Part shown: piece after piece, positions 42,530-51,669 of the stretch
Layout of the letters: each line of letters opens with the position of its first letter
Position numbering within the stretch: the stretch's first letter is position 1
Assembly (NCBI RefSeq): GCF_000819685.1
Contig: NZ_CDBR01000005.1
Span: 124,001-188,000 of the forward strand
DNA from: Aeromonas allosaccharophila
Lineage (GTDB): Bacteria > Pseudomonadota > Gammaproteobacteria > Enterobacterales > Aeromonadaceae
Direction: 5' to 3'
DNA length: 64,000 nt
Translations under genes and position numbers: made by a program
The notes under the pieces: generated by a model
Told to the model about the DNA's origin: nothing
The model's database searches: none
What the model saw: the letters and a program-made list of their open reading frames with translations, nothing else

Positions 42530-44788
42530 ATGATGCGCAGCTTAGGTGCGGGATGGACCCGTCTGCTTTTGGTGATGCTGGCGGCCTGCCCGCTGCTGGC
42601 CATGGCGGCAGCAGGGGATCGCCCGAAAATTGCGGTGGTGCTCAGCGGCGGCGGTGCCAAGGGGTCGGCCCATATCGGCATTCTCAAGGTGCTGGAGCAG
42701 AAACGGATCCCGGTCGACATCATCGTCGGTACCAGCATGGGCTCCTATGTGGCGGGCATGTACGCCATGGGGCTCAGTGCCGAGGAGGTGGAGCGCATGA
42801 CGCTCGCCATCGACTGGAACAAGGGGTATCAGGACAAGGTCGGTCGTGACGAGCTCTCCCTGCGCAAGAAGCAGCAGAATGAACAGTATCAGCTGCGCAC
42901 CGACATCGGGGTGAATGGCGACACCACCCAGCTACCGGACGGTTTCTTTCAGGGCCAATCCATGGCCAGCCTGCTGCGGGGGGCCACCTCCAACCTGCCG
43001 GTGCAGGAGAGTTTCGACGATCTGCCGATCCCCTACCGCGCCATGGCGACCGACATGGAGACGGTGACGTCTTTCGTGCTGGATCACGGTAGTCTGGCCA
43101 AGGCGATGCAGGCTTCCATGTCGATCCCCGGCGCGCTCAAGCCGGTGGAGTGGGAGGGCCACATCCTGGCGGATGGGGGCAGCGTCAACAACATGCCGGT
43201 GGATGTCGCCAAGGCGATGGGGGCCGACGTGGTGATCGCGGTGGATATCAGCGCCAAGCTGCGCACCCGTGAATCCCTCAAGTCAGGGTTGGCGATGATT
43301 GACCAACTCACTACCTATATGACCCAGGTCGGCACCGACAAGCAGAAGGCGCTGATGGGGCCCAAGGATATCCTGCTCGCCCCCGAGTTTGGCGATATGG
43401 GGATCGCCGACTTTACCCGGATGCCGGAGGGGATCAAGTTGGGTGAAGCGGCGGCGGACAAGGCGTCGCTGCAACTCGACCGGCTGTCGCTCACCAAGGC
43501 GCAGTACAACGCCTATCGCAACCAGAAGCTGAGCCGCCGTGCCGAGCGCAGCGGTCAGCCCGCCTACTTCATCGACAAGGTGGAGATCATCAACAAGTCG
43601 CGCCTCTCCGACGAGACGGTGCGCGCCATGCTGAAAGTGCGGCCGGACAAGATCCAGACCAACGAGAGCCTGGAGGCGGGTATTCGCCGGCTCTATGCGC
43701 TGGAGTCCTTCGATCGCATCACCTATGAGGTGGAGGAGCGCGACGGGGAGAACGTGCTGGTGGTGGATGCCAGCGAGAAGAACTGGGGGCCGGGTTACCT
43801 CAACTTCCAGTTCGGCTTCTCCGACGACTTCGAGAACACCTCCAACTACAACGTCGGCATGTCCTATACCCTCACCAACGTCAATGACTGGGGGGCCGAG
43901 TGGTTGACCGAGGCGTCGCTTGGCACTGCCAAGCATATCAAGACCGACTTCTATACCCCGCTGGAACCCTCCCAGACCTTCTATGGCGAAGCGAGCCTGG
44001 CCTATGACCAGACCCAGAGAAGCCTCTTCAACCCGGACCCGGACGATCCGCTGTTCACCTATCTCGATACCGAGTACTCCTTCTTCAGCGCCGATCTGGC
44101 GGTAGGCTGGAATCGTCAGCCCTGGAGTCGCCTGTCGATGGGGCTGGAAGGGCAGACAGGCAGTATCGAGATCAAGAACGTCAAAGAGCTGCAAGGGGAT
44201 GCCACGGCATGGGGGCCCTATGCCCGCTTCGAACACGACACCCTGGACAGCAGCTATTTCCCCTACCAGGGGGTCAAATGGGATGTGAAGATGGGCTACT
44301 CCCACGTCAATCTGGATGGGGACGGTTTTCAGGCCTCCCGTAGCGAGGGGTGGAACTATCGTCTCTCCATGGTCAAACCCTGGTCCTGGGACAGACATAG
44401 CCTCAACCTGATCCTCGATGGTGGTGGCTCGGGCAGTGAAGAGAGCATCCCGCTCTATATCCAGGATCTGGGGGGGCTGTTCCACCTCTCCGGTTTCCAG
44501 CGCTACCAGCTGAGCGGTCGTTACAGCCTGTTTGGCGGCCTGCGCTACATCTATCGGGTGGCAGACAACGACTTCGGCGCCCTCAAGGTGCCGCTCTATC
44601 TCGGTGGATCTCTGGAGCAGGGCGGCGTCTGGAACAAGGGGGCGGATATCAGTCTGGAGAGCTCGTTTACCGCCGGTTCTGTGTATGTCGGGGTGGAGAG
44701 CTTCCTCGGCCCGGTGTTCCTCGGCTACGGCATGGCGGAGGGGGGCAATGACGTCTTCTATCTGCAATTGGGCAGTACGTTCGAATAA
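42530..44788 (+). CDS. Patatin-like phospholipase with POTRA and outer-membrane barrel (PlpD / type Vd-like)
   Basis: An exported protein of about 752 residues with a signal peptide, a patatin domain (about 35-300), a POTRA-like segment (IDKVEIINKSRLSDETVRAML near 345) and a C-terminal beta-barrel of the bacterial surface antigen type. The Ser-Asp dyad and oxyanion hole are intact: SGGGAKG near 42, GTSMG with Ser at about 69, and ADGGS with Asp near 215. Such proteins translocate or display the lipase through their own barrel. Start choice among 42521, 42530 and 42533 is uncertain. The signal contains LAAC, so a lipoprotein cannot be excluded, although the downstream AMAAAG is a fair signal peptidase I site. 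Confidence 0.88.
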   Translation: MMRSLGAGWTRLLLVMLAACPLLAMAAAGDRPKIAVVLSGGGAKGSAHIGILKVLEQKRIPVDIIVGTSMGSYVAGMYAMGLSAEEVERMTLAIDWNKGYQDKVGRDELSLRKKQQNEQYQLRTDIGVNGDTTQLPDGFFQGQSMASLLRGATSNLPVQESFDDLPIPYRAMATDMETVTSFVLDHGSLAKAMQASMSIPGALKPVEWEGHILADGGSVNNMPVDVAKAMGADVVIAVDISAKLRTRESLKSGLAMIDQLTTYMTQVGTDKQKALMGPKDILLAPEFGDMGIADFTRMPEGIKLGEAAADKASLQLDRLSLTKAQYNAYRNQKLSRRAERSGQPAYFIDKVEIINKSRLSDETVRAMLKVRPDKIQTNESLEAGIRRLYALESFDRITYEVEERDGENVLVVDASEKNWGPGYLNFQFGFSDDFENTSNYNVGMSYTLTNVNDWGAEWLTEASLGTAKHIKTDFYTPLEPSQTFYGEASLAYDQTQRSLFNPDPDDPLFTYLDTEYSFFSADLAVGWNRQPWSRLSMGLEGQTGSIEIKNVKELQGDATAWGPYARFEHDTLDSSYFPYQGVKWDVKMGYSHVNLDGDGFQASRSEGWNYRLSMVKPWSWDRHSLNLILDGGGSGSEESIPLYIQDLGGLFHLSGFQRYQLSGRYSLFGGLRYIYRVADNDFGALKVPLYLGGSLEQGGVWNKGADISLESSFTAGSVYVGVESFLGPVFLGYGMAEGGNDVFYLQLGSTFE

Positions 44789-44925
44789 TGCCGAATTGAT
44801 GCCAATTTGTTAACTCTGGTTGGTGCTGGCCAATTAATTTTCAAAAAATACCAGTCCGTTTAATTGGTTACGATTTTGTGGTGAATAAGTAAACAGGGTT
44901 TGGATTTTAATTAGTCGTTAAAACT

Positions 44926-44933
44926 TATATAGT
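44926..44933 (+). promoter_or_regulatory. Possible -10 region of acnB
   Basis: TATATAGT lies about 85 bases before the acnB start in an AT-rich stretch. I cannot assign a convincing -35. Confidence 0.35.
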
Positions 44934-44991
44934 GGGGAGCACCCTACGGGGTGTCCCGCAAGGACGATCGCCGCGAGCCTGGGCGAACCCC
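44934..44991 (+). other. Multi-hairpin leader immediately upstream of acnB
   Basis: Three consecutive hairpins can form. CACCC-TACG-GGGTG has a cUNCGg-type tetraloop plus an extra G-U pair. TCC/GGA has the loop CGCAA. TCGCC/GGCGA has a nine-base loop. GGGG (44934-44937) can pair with CCCC (44988-44991) to close them into one junction. A run of seven A and the AGAGGA ribosome site follow. If transcription starts downstream of 44937, the closing stem would be missing. Confidence 0.45.
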
Positions 44992-45017
44992 AAAAAAAGA
45001 CCAAAGAGGAATTAGTC

Positions 45018-47615
45018 GTGCTTGAAACATACCGTAAACACGTCGCAGAACGTGCCGCCGAGGGCGTGGTTGCCAAACCTCTGGATGCAGAGCAGGTCGC
45101 CGCCCTGGTCGAACTGCTCAAGAACCCGCCCGCTGGTGAAGAAGATTTTCTGAAAGAGCTGTTGTCCTCCCGTATTCCCCCCGGTGTTGATGAAGCTGCG
45201 TATGTCAAAGCCGGTTTCCTCACTGCCGTCGCCAAGGGCGAAGCCCACTCTCCCATCCTGACTGCCGCGCAAGCCGTTGAGCTGCTGGGCACCATGCAGG
45301 GTGGTTACAACATCCAACCGCTGATCGACCTGCTGGACCACGCCACGCTGGCGCCGCTTGCCGCCAAGGGGCTCTCCCACACCCTGCTGATGTTTGACTC
45401 CTTCCACGATGTGGAAGAGAAGGCCAAGGCGGGCAATGCCCACGCCAAACAGGTGATGCAATCCTGGGCCGATGCCGAGTGGTTCCTCTCCCGCCCGGAG
45501 CTGGCCGAGAAGATCACCGTCACCGTGTTCAAGGTGACCGGCGAAACCAACACCGACGACCTCTCTCCGGCGCCGGATGCCTGGTCCCGCCCCGACATTC
45601 CGCTGCACGCCCTGGCGATGCTGAAAAACGCCCGCCCCGGCATCACCCCTGACAAGGATGGCGCCGTCGGCCCCATCAAGACCATCGATGCCCTGAAAGA
45701 GAAAGGCTTCCCGCTGGCTTATGTGGGTGACGTGGTCGGTACCGGCTCTTCCCGTAAATCCGCCACCAACTCGGTGCTCTGGTTTATGGGTGACGACATT
45801 CCGTTCGTGCCGAACAAGCGCGCTGGCGGTGTCTGCCTCGGCGGCAAGATTGCCCCGATCTTCTTCAACACCATGGAAGATGCCGGCGCACTGCCTATCG
45901 AAGTGGATGTCTCCAAGCTGGAGATGGGCGATGTGATCGACATCTATCCCTTTGCCGGCAAGATCTGCAAGCACGGCACCGATCAGGTGCTGGCGCAGTT
46001 TGAACTGAAAACCGACGTGCTGATCGACGAAGTGCGCGCCGGTGGCCGTATCCCGCTGATCATCGGTCGCGGCCTGACTGACAAGGCCCGCGAGGCGCTC
46101 GGTCTGCCGTTCTCCACCGTGTTCCGTCGCCCGCAGCCGGTGGCCGATACTGGCAAAGGCTTCACCCTGGCCCAGAAGATGGTGGGCAAGGCGTGCGGCG
46201 TGCAGGGCATTCGCCCCGGCACCTACTGCGAGCCCAAGATGACCACTGTCGGCTCCCAGGACACCACGGGCCCGATGACCCGCGACGAGCTGAAAGATCT
46301 GGCCTGCCTCGGCTTCTCTGCCGACCTGACCATGCAGTCCTTCTGCCACACCGCAGCCTATCCCAAGCCCATCGATGTGCAGACTCACCACACCCTGCCG
46401 GACTTCATCATGAACCGCGGCGGTGTGAGCCTGCGTCCGGGTGACGGCGTCATCCACTCCTGGCTGAACCGCATGCTGCTGCCGGATACCGTGGGTACCG
46501 GTGGTGACTCCCACACCCGTTTCCCTATCGGCATCTCCTTCCCGGCGGGCTCCGGTCTGGTGGCCTTCGCCGCCGCCACTGGCGTGATGCCGCTGGATAT
46601 GCCGGAATCCGTGCTGGTGCGCTTCAAGGGCGAGCTGCAACCGGGCATCACCCTGCGTGATCTGGTTCATGCCATCCCTTACGCCGCCATCCAGAAAGGG
46701 CTGCTGACCGTCGAGAAAGCGGGCAAGAAGAACATCTTCTCCGGCCGCATCCTCGAAATTGAAGGTCTGCCGACCCTGAAGGTGGAGCAGGCGTTCGAAC
46801 TGGCTGACGCCAGCGCCGAGCGTTCCGCGGCCGGTTGCACCATCAAGCTGGATAAAGAGCCGATCATCGAGTATCTGAAGTCCAACATCGTGATGCTGAA
46901 ATGGATGCTCTCCGAAGGCTACGGCGACGTGCGCACCATTACCCGTCGTATCAAGGGGATGGAAGAGTGGCTGGCCAACCCGACCCTGCTGGAAGCGGAC
47001 AAGGATGCCGAATACGCCGAGATCATCGAGATCGATCTGGCCTCCATCAAGGAGCCGATCCTCTGTGCGCCGAACGATCCGGACGATGCCCGTCTGCTCA
47101 GCACCGTGGCCGGCGACAAGATCGACGAGGTGTTCATTGGCTCCTGCATGACCAACATCGGTCACTTCCGCGCCGCCGGCAAACTGCTCGAGAAGTATCA
47201 GGGCGAGCTGCCGACTCGCATGTGGATCGCGCCGCCCACCAAGATGGACAAGGATCAGCTGACCGAAGAGGGCTACTACGGCATCTTTGGTCGCGTCGGT
47301 GCCCGCATCGAGATCCCGGGTTGTTCCCTCTGCATGGGTAACCAGGCTCGGGTTGCGGAAGGGGCCTCCGTGGTCTCTACTTCCACCCGTAACTTCCCGA
47401 ACCGTCTGGGTAAAGGTGCCAACGTCTACCTGGCCTCTGCAGAGCTGGCAGCCGTTGCCGCCATCCTCGGCAAGATCCCGACTGTGGCTGAGTACCTGCA
47501 ATACGCCAAGGCGCTCGATGCCACAGCGGCAGATACTTACCGCTACCTCAACTTCAACGAGATCGCCTCCTACACCAAGAAGGCCGATGCGGTGATCCTG
47601 CAGCAAGCTGTGTAA
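45018..47615 (+). CDS. acnB: Aconitate hydratase B (bifunctional with 2-methylisocitrate dehydratase) AcnB (GTG start)
   Basis: The main TCA-cycle aconitase, 865 residues, interconverting citrate and isocitrate with a 4Fe-4S cluster. The GTG at 45018 follows AGAGGA and gives [16 protein letters not shown], the family start. The HEAT-like N-terminal domain is followed by the swivelling domain and the catalytic domains. Cluster cysteines are in [11 protein letters not shown] (about 709) and [10 protein letters not shown] (about 769 and 772). In E. coli the apo-protein binds mRNA and acts as an iron and stress sensor. Confidence 0.98.
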   Translation: MLETYRKHVAERAAEGVVAKPLDAEQVAALVELLKNPPAGEEDFLKELLSSRIPPGVDEAAYVKAGFLTAVAKGEAHSPILTAAQAVELLGTMQGGYNIQPLIDLLDHATLAPLAAKGLSHTLLMFDSFHDVEEKAKAGNAHAKQVMQSWADAEWFLSRPELAEKITVTVFKVTGETNTDDLSPAPDAWSRPDIPLHALAMLKNARPGITPDKDGAVGPIKTIDALKEKGFPLAYVGDVVGTGSSRKSATNSVLWFMGDDIPFVPNKRAGGVCLGGKIAPIFFNTMEDAGALPIEVDVSKLEMGDVIDIYPFAGKICKHGTDQVLAQFELKTDVLIDEVRAGGRIPLIIGRGLTDKAREALGLPFSTVFRRPQPVADTGKGFTLAQKMVGKACGVQGIRPGTYCEPKMTTVGSQDTTGPMTRDELKDLACLGFSADLTMQSFCHTAAYPKPIDVQTHHTLPDFIMNRGGVSLRPGDGVIHSWLNRMLLPDTVGTGGDSHTRFPIGISFPAGSGLVAFAAATGVMPLDMPESVLVRFKGELQPGITLRDLVHAIPYAAIQKGLLTVEKAGKKNIFSGRILEIEGLPTLKVEQAFELADASAERSAAGCTIKLDKEPIIEYLKSNIVMLKWMLSEGYGDVRTITRRIKGMEEWLANPTLLEADKDAEYAEIIEIDLASIKEPILCAPNDPDDARLLSTVAGDKIDEVFIGSCMTNIGHFRAAGKLLEKYQGELPTRMWIAPPTKMDKDQLTEEGYYGIFGRVGARIEIPGCSLCMGNQARVAEGASVVSTSTRNFPNRLGKGANVYLASAELAAVAAILGKIPTVAEYLQYAKALDATAADTYRYLNFNEIASYTKKADAVILQQAV

Positions 47616-47649
47616 CTGAGTTATTGCGCATTTGGCGCAATTAAAAGCC

Positions 47650-47678
47650 AATAATGCCGCGTATCTACGCGGCATTAT
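47650..47678 (+). terminator. acnB terminator
   Basis: AATAATGCCGCGT / ACGCGGCATTATT, 13 perfect pairs, loop ATCT, then a short T-rich tail. Confidence 0.88.
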
Positions 47679-47742
47679 TCATTTATGTGCTCTTCATTGA
47701 TTTTTTTGGGGATGGTTTGCATGATCTTTGCTAGAGAGATCC

Positions 47743-47761
47743 AACCACTTGTCAGGTGGTT
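47743..47761 (+). other. Small hairpin in the acnB-EAL gene gap
   Basis: AACCAC / GTGGTT with a seven-base loop, followed by CGTTTTAT. It lies in the 220-base gap between the acnB terminator and the next gene. Nothing else in that gap is supported, and I do not see a cyclic-di-GMP riboswitch core. Confidence 0.35.
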
Positions 47762-47897
47762 CGTTTTATAAACGCTTTGCGTTATGTTGTACGGCTATAT
47801 GAGCGGTAATGATGGGGCATCGTTATCGAGGGAAAGTGGATATCTGTTCACTGGGTGCTTGCGTTGGCAGGCCTGACGAATTGCGGCGTGGTTCTTT

Positions 47898-49469
47898 ATG
47901 TTTTTGTTCAGGATCGATCTTTCCCGAACCCGGTTACGCTTCGGCGGCGCCTTGCTGGTCTTCGTCCTGCCACTAATGGCGGGCGGCTGGATCATCCACA
48001 GCAACTATATGCAGGATCTGAAAGCGGACTCCAGCGCCTCGGCCCACAAGGCCAGAACCCTGCTGGAGGCGATGCTGGATCATGCGGAGCAGGCCAATCG
48101 CTCGGTATTGCCACTGGTCAATGCGCCCTGTGACGAGAACCTGCTGGTATTGCGCAAAAAGGTGGCCATCGAGCCCTTTCTGCGTTCGGTCAATCTGGTG
48201 CGCGACGGCATCATCAGCTGTACCTCCCTGTTCGGCGCGGTGAGTGATGCCGATGACAGGTCGATCTATACCGGCAACAAGCTGTTGCTGATGAGTGGCA
48301 ATCGGGTGCGGCAGAATCACCCGTTGATAGTGGTGCGAACCGAACAGGGCAGGAATGCTGCATTAAGCGCCATCGACAGCACCCAGCTCAGCTTCATGCT
48401 CTCTCTGAGTGGCAAGTCCAGCGCCCTCTATCTGCAGGTGGGGTCAGCCTGGCTCGACGCGTCGGGCCGCTATCTCAATGAAGCGCCCACCCTGCATCGC
48501 AGAACCAGTCTCGCCCTCGGCTCATCCCATTATCCTTTCACCATTCACGCCGGTTATGCCATGCCGATCTACTGGAAATCGCTGTGGGACGCCAGGCATC
48601 AGGCGCTGCTGTGGTTGGCCGCAACCTCTACGCTGCTGGCCTGGCTGGTGTGGTGGGTGCTGGGGCGCCCCGGCTCGCCAACGGATGAGCTGCGACGCGC
48701 CTTGCGAGCCAAGGAGTTTGTTCCCTATCTGCAGCCGCAGATTGCCAGCCACGATGGCAAGATGATGGGGGCAGAGGTGCTGATGCGCTGGCAACATGCC
48801 AATGAAGGGGTGATCCGGCCCGACCTCTTTATCCCGCAAGCGGAAGAGTCGGGACTGATCGTCCCCATGACCACCCATATCATGAAGCTGGTAGCTACAC
48901 GGTTGAATCGGGTTCAGGCGCAGTTGCCCGATGGCTTTCATATCAGCTTCAACATCAGCGCGGCCCATTGCCACGATTTTGCCCTGCTGGCCGAGTGCCG
49001 CACCTTCCTCGGCCGCTTTGCTCCGGGCAAGGTAGTTCTGGTGCTGGAGCTGACCGAGCGGGAGCTGCTGATGTCCGATCCCCAGACGCTCTCCCTGTTT
49101 CGCCAGCTGGACGAGATGGGGGTCAAACTGGCCATCGACGACTTCGGCACTGGCCACTCCAGCCTGGCTTACCTGCAGCAGTTTCATGTGGATTACCTCA
49201 AGATCGACAAGTCCTTTATCGCCCGCATCGGCACCGAGTCGCTCTCGGAACATATCGTGGACAACGTGATCGACCTGGCCACCCGACTCGGACTGGCGCT
49301 GGTGGCGGAAGGGGTGGAGACCGAACGTCAGGCTGATTACCTCAGGGCCAAGGGGGTAGATTATCTGCAGGGTTACCTGTTTGCCCGCCCGATGCCGTTG
49401 CGCCAGTTTTGCGAGGAGCTGCTGGCGCAGGAGGCCTCGCCAGTCGAGGAGCGGCTTGAGCCAGCCTGA
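47898..49469 (+). CDS. CSS-motif EAL-domain cyclic-di-GMP phosphodiesterase
   Basis: The 523-residue protein has two membrane segments (about 17-37 and 235-255) enclosing a periplasmic CSS-motif sensor. Its paired cysteines are in APCDENL and ISCTSLFG; the classic CSS reads CTS here. The cytoplasmic EAL domain (about 262-505) reads EVL in place of EAL. It keeps the metal and catalytic positions FNISAAHC, LELTERELL, IDDFGTGHSS, YLKIDKSFI, AEGVET and LQGYLFARP. In E. coli relatives, the disulfide state controls activity. It should hydrolyse cyclic-di-GMP to pGpG. Confidence 0.9.
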   Translation: MFLFRIDLSRTRLRFGGALLVFVLPLMAGGWIIHSNYMQDLKADSSASAHKARTLLEAMLDHAEQANRSVLPLVNAPCDENLLVLRKKVAIEPFLRSVNLVRDGIISCTSLFGAVSDADDRSIYTGNKLLLMSGNRVRQNHPLIVVRTEQGRNAALSAIDSTQLSFMLSLSGKSSALYLQVGSAWLDASGRYLNEAPTLHRRTSLALGSSHYPFTIHAGYAMPIYWKSLWDARHQALLWLAATSTLLAWLVWWVLGRPGSPTDELRRALRAKEFVPYLQPQIASHDGKMMGAEVLMRWQHANEGVIRPDLFIPQAEESGLIVPMTTHIMKLVATRLNRVQAQLPDGFHISFNISAAHCHDFALLAECRTFLGRFAPGKVVLVLELTERELLMSDPQTLSLFRQLDEMGVKLAIDDFGTGHSSLAYLQQFHVDYLKIDKSFIARIGTESLSEHIVDNVIDLATRLGLALVAEGVETERQADYLRAKGVDYLQGYLFARPMPLRQFCEELLAQEASPVEERLEPA

Positions 49470-49528
49470 ACCCGCCTTGCCACTGTGGCCGCATAGCGAC
49501 CTGTGCCGCCGCAACTTGCCCTGTTATC

Positions 49529-49556
49529 AAGCCCCGGCAAGCGCAGGGGCTTTTTT
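49529..49556 (+). terminator. Terminator after the EAL gene
   Basis: AAGCCCC / GGGGCTT with a ten-base loop, followed by TTTT. Confidence 0.85.
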
Positions 49557-49576
49557 GTGTAGCCTAAAACCAAGGG

Positions 49577-50326
49577 TCAGGCAGAGAAACCGCCATCAAT
49601 AGTCAGGCTGGCGCCGGTGATATAGCCCGCTTCGGGCCCTGCCAGATAGGCGACGAAGCTGGCGATCTCCTCATCCTTGCCGTAACGGGCCAGCGCTATC
49701 ATCCCCTTGAGCTGCGCCGCCGATTCCCCGTCAGCCGGGTTCATATCGGTATCGACCGGGCCTGGCTGCACGTTGTTCACCGTGATGCCCCGTGGGCCCA
49801 GATCCCGTGCCATGCCCTTGGTCAAGCCGACCAGTGCCGATTTGCTCATGGCGTAGACAGCCCCTCCCGCCATAGGGATGCGATCGGCATTGGTGCTGCC
49901 GATGTTGATGATGCGCCCCCCAGTACTCATGTGGTGCGCCGCCTCCTGACAGGCCACGAACACGCTGCGGATGTTGACCGCCAGGGTGCGATCGAGATCG
50001 TCCAGGGCCAGCTCTTCAATGTTGCCCCATACCAGCACCCCGGCGTTGTTGACCAGAATGTCCAGTCGACCAAAGGTAGTGACGGTTTGGCGGATGGCGT
50101 GCTGTACAGCCACGGCATCTGCGCTGTCGGCCCGGATGGCCAGCGCCTTGCCGCCAGCGGCTGTGATGGTCGCGACTATCTCCTCTGCCTTGCTGGTCGA
50201 GGAAACGTAGGTGAAGGCCACGGTGGCACCGTCGCGAGCGAGGCGTTTTACAATGGCGGCGCCAATGCCGCGCGAACCACCTTGTACGAAGGCAACTTGT
50301 CCACTGAGGGGTTTAACGGTCAACAT
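49577..50326 (-). CDS. Short-chain dehydrogenase/reductase (SDR) of FabG type
   Basis: A 249-residue classical SDR. The cofactor loop is QGGSRGIGAAI at about 15-25, NNAG is near 92, the catalytic Tyr-x-x-x-Lys is YAMSKSALVGL near 158 and the C-terminus ends YITGASLTIDGGFSA. An Arg after the first Gly-Gly-Ser suggests NADP(H). AGGAGA precedes the ATG. It is divergent from a LysR regulator, which probably controls it. The substrate is unknown, and the sequence resembles many 3-oxoacyl-ACP-reductase-like paralogues. Confidence 0.9.
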   Translation of the reverse strand: MLTVKPLSGQVAFVQGGSRGIGAAIVKRLARDGATVAFTYVSSTSKAEEIVATITAAGGKALAIRADSADAVAVQHAIRQTVTTFGRLDILVNNAGVLVWGNIEELALDDLDRTLAVNIRSVFVACQEAAHHMSTGGRIINIGSTNADRIPMAGGAVYAMSKSALVGLTKGMARDLGPRGITVNNVQPGPVDTDMNPADGESAAQLKGMIALARYGKDEEIASFVAYLAGPEAGYITGASLTIDGGFSA

Positions 50327-50502
50327 CTGGTCTCTCCTGTCTGGTGATAATGCAACGTCTGAGCGAGCCGGGAACTTAAGGCTCTCTGGGCCACCTCAAG
50401 CCAGGGATGGCGTTGAATGAACCTGTTTACAGTGTGATTGATTCCTTGGAATTGATTAAGTAGCTATTATTCCAATCTCTATTTCCCTCAAGGACCGAGT
50501 CG

Positions 50503-51426
50503 ATGGCAGAGCAGGACCCTTTTCTGAGCGTCAGACACTTTGTCGCCGTGGCGCAGTCGGGCAGTTTTACCGCCGCCGCATTGGCGCTGGGGCTGACCGG
50601 TTCGGCGTTGAGCAAGAGCATAGTGCGGCTGGAGGCGCGACTGGGGGTCAAGCTGTTGCACAGAACAACCCGTCGGGTGAGCCTGACCCTGGAGGGGGAG
50701 GCATATCTGGCCAGCTGTCTCCAGGCCATCCAGGTGCTGGAGGAGACGGAACAGAGCTTTGCATCGGGAAAGCAGAGCCCGTCGGGGCGCGTGCGCATCG
50801 ATCTGCCCGCTGCGTTTGGCCGCAGGCATGTGCTGCCGATCCTGCTGGAACTGGCGGGCAAGCATCCACAGCTGGATCTGTCGGTGAGCTTCAACGAGCG
50901 CAAGGTTGATCTCATTGAGGCCAACATCGATCTGGTGGTGCGGATTGGCGCGCTGGAAGATCAGGCCGATCTCGTTGCTCGCCGCCTGGGGGAGCAGCAG
51001 CTGGTCATCTGCGGGGCGCCCGCCTATCTGGCACGGCGTGGGGTGCCCCTGACCCCGGATGAGTTGTCACGGCACGACTGCATCATCGACTGGCGCTCTG
51101 GACATCGTCATAGCTGGCTGCTCCGCAACGGGGCGGGGAAAATGGAAGATTACGATATCCCGGTACGCTACGAGATGGGGGATGGCGAAGCCGTACGAGC
51201 AGCGGCGCTGGCTGGTCTTGGGCTGGTTCAGGTACCGACCTGGCTGGTCAGGGAGCTGCTGGATACGGGATCGCTGGTCTGTGTGCTCAATGACCAGTCT
51301 GGTGGCGAGATGCCGATCAATGTTATCTGGGCCAGGAGTCAGCACATGCCGCTCAAGGTGCGTATCGTGGTCGATGCCTTGTTGCAGGCGGCGCAAGAGC
51401 GTGGTAGTGGTTTTCGGGCCACCTGA
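50503..51426 (+). CDS. LysR-family transcriptional regulator
   Basis: The 307-residue protein has an N-terminal winged helix-turn-helix (about 8-65: FVAVAQSGSFTAAALALGLTG and the following SALSKSIVRLEARLGVKLL). A periplasmic-binding-like effector domain follows from about 92. The helix-turn-helix and the RIDLPAAFGRRHVLPIL start of the effector domain are typical of the large group that controls adjacent oxidoreductases. AAGGA lies eight bases upstream. The divergent SDR gene, 176 bases away, is the obvious target. Confidence 0.93.
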   Translation: MAEQDPFLSVRHFVAVAQSGSFTAAALALGLTGSALSKSIVRLEARLGVKLLHRTTRRVSLTLEGEAYLASCLQAIQVLEETEQSFASGKQSPSGRVRIDLPAAFGRRHVLPILLELAGKHPQLDLSVSFNERKVDLIEANIDLVVRIGALEDQADLVARRLGEQQLVICGAPAYLARRGVPLTPDELSRHDCIIDWRSGHRHSWLLRNGAGKMEDYDIPVRYEMGDGEAVRAAALAGLGLVQVPTWLVRELLDTGSLVCVLNDQSGGEMPINVIWARSQHMPLKVRIVVDALLQAAQERGSGFRAT

Positions 51427-51669
51427 GTCAGGTTACCTCCGGTTATCGTGAGGTCCCGGAGGCCAACACTGCCGTGCGGGCGATGCGGCCAGGGATGGCC
51501 AGGCGGTCTGGTGGGGGTTGGCATGGCGCAGACCCAACACTCCCGCCAACAGATGCTGGAGAGTCTTTCCCCCGCTATTCCCTCTCGAGTACAGGGGCTT
51601 GTTTTCCATGCCTTGTGACTCGCTTTTCGGTAGAATTGCCGCTCATTTAGAAGTCAGATGAGGCGCGGT

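Noticed and set aside
45012..47675. 887-residue minus-strand frame opposite acnB
   Set aside because: This is the same GC-driven shadow effect.
47679..47897. Cyclic-di-GMP riboswitch before the EAL gene
   Set aside because: The conserved core of class I or II riboswitches is not visible; only a short hairpin is present.
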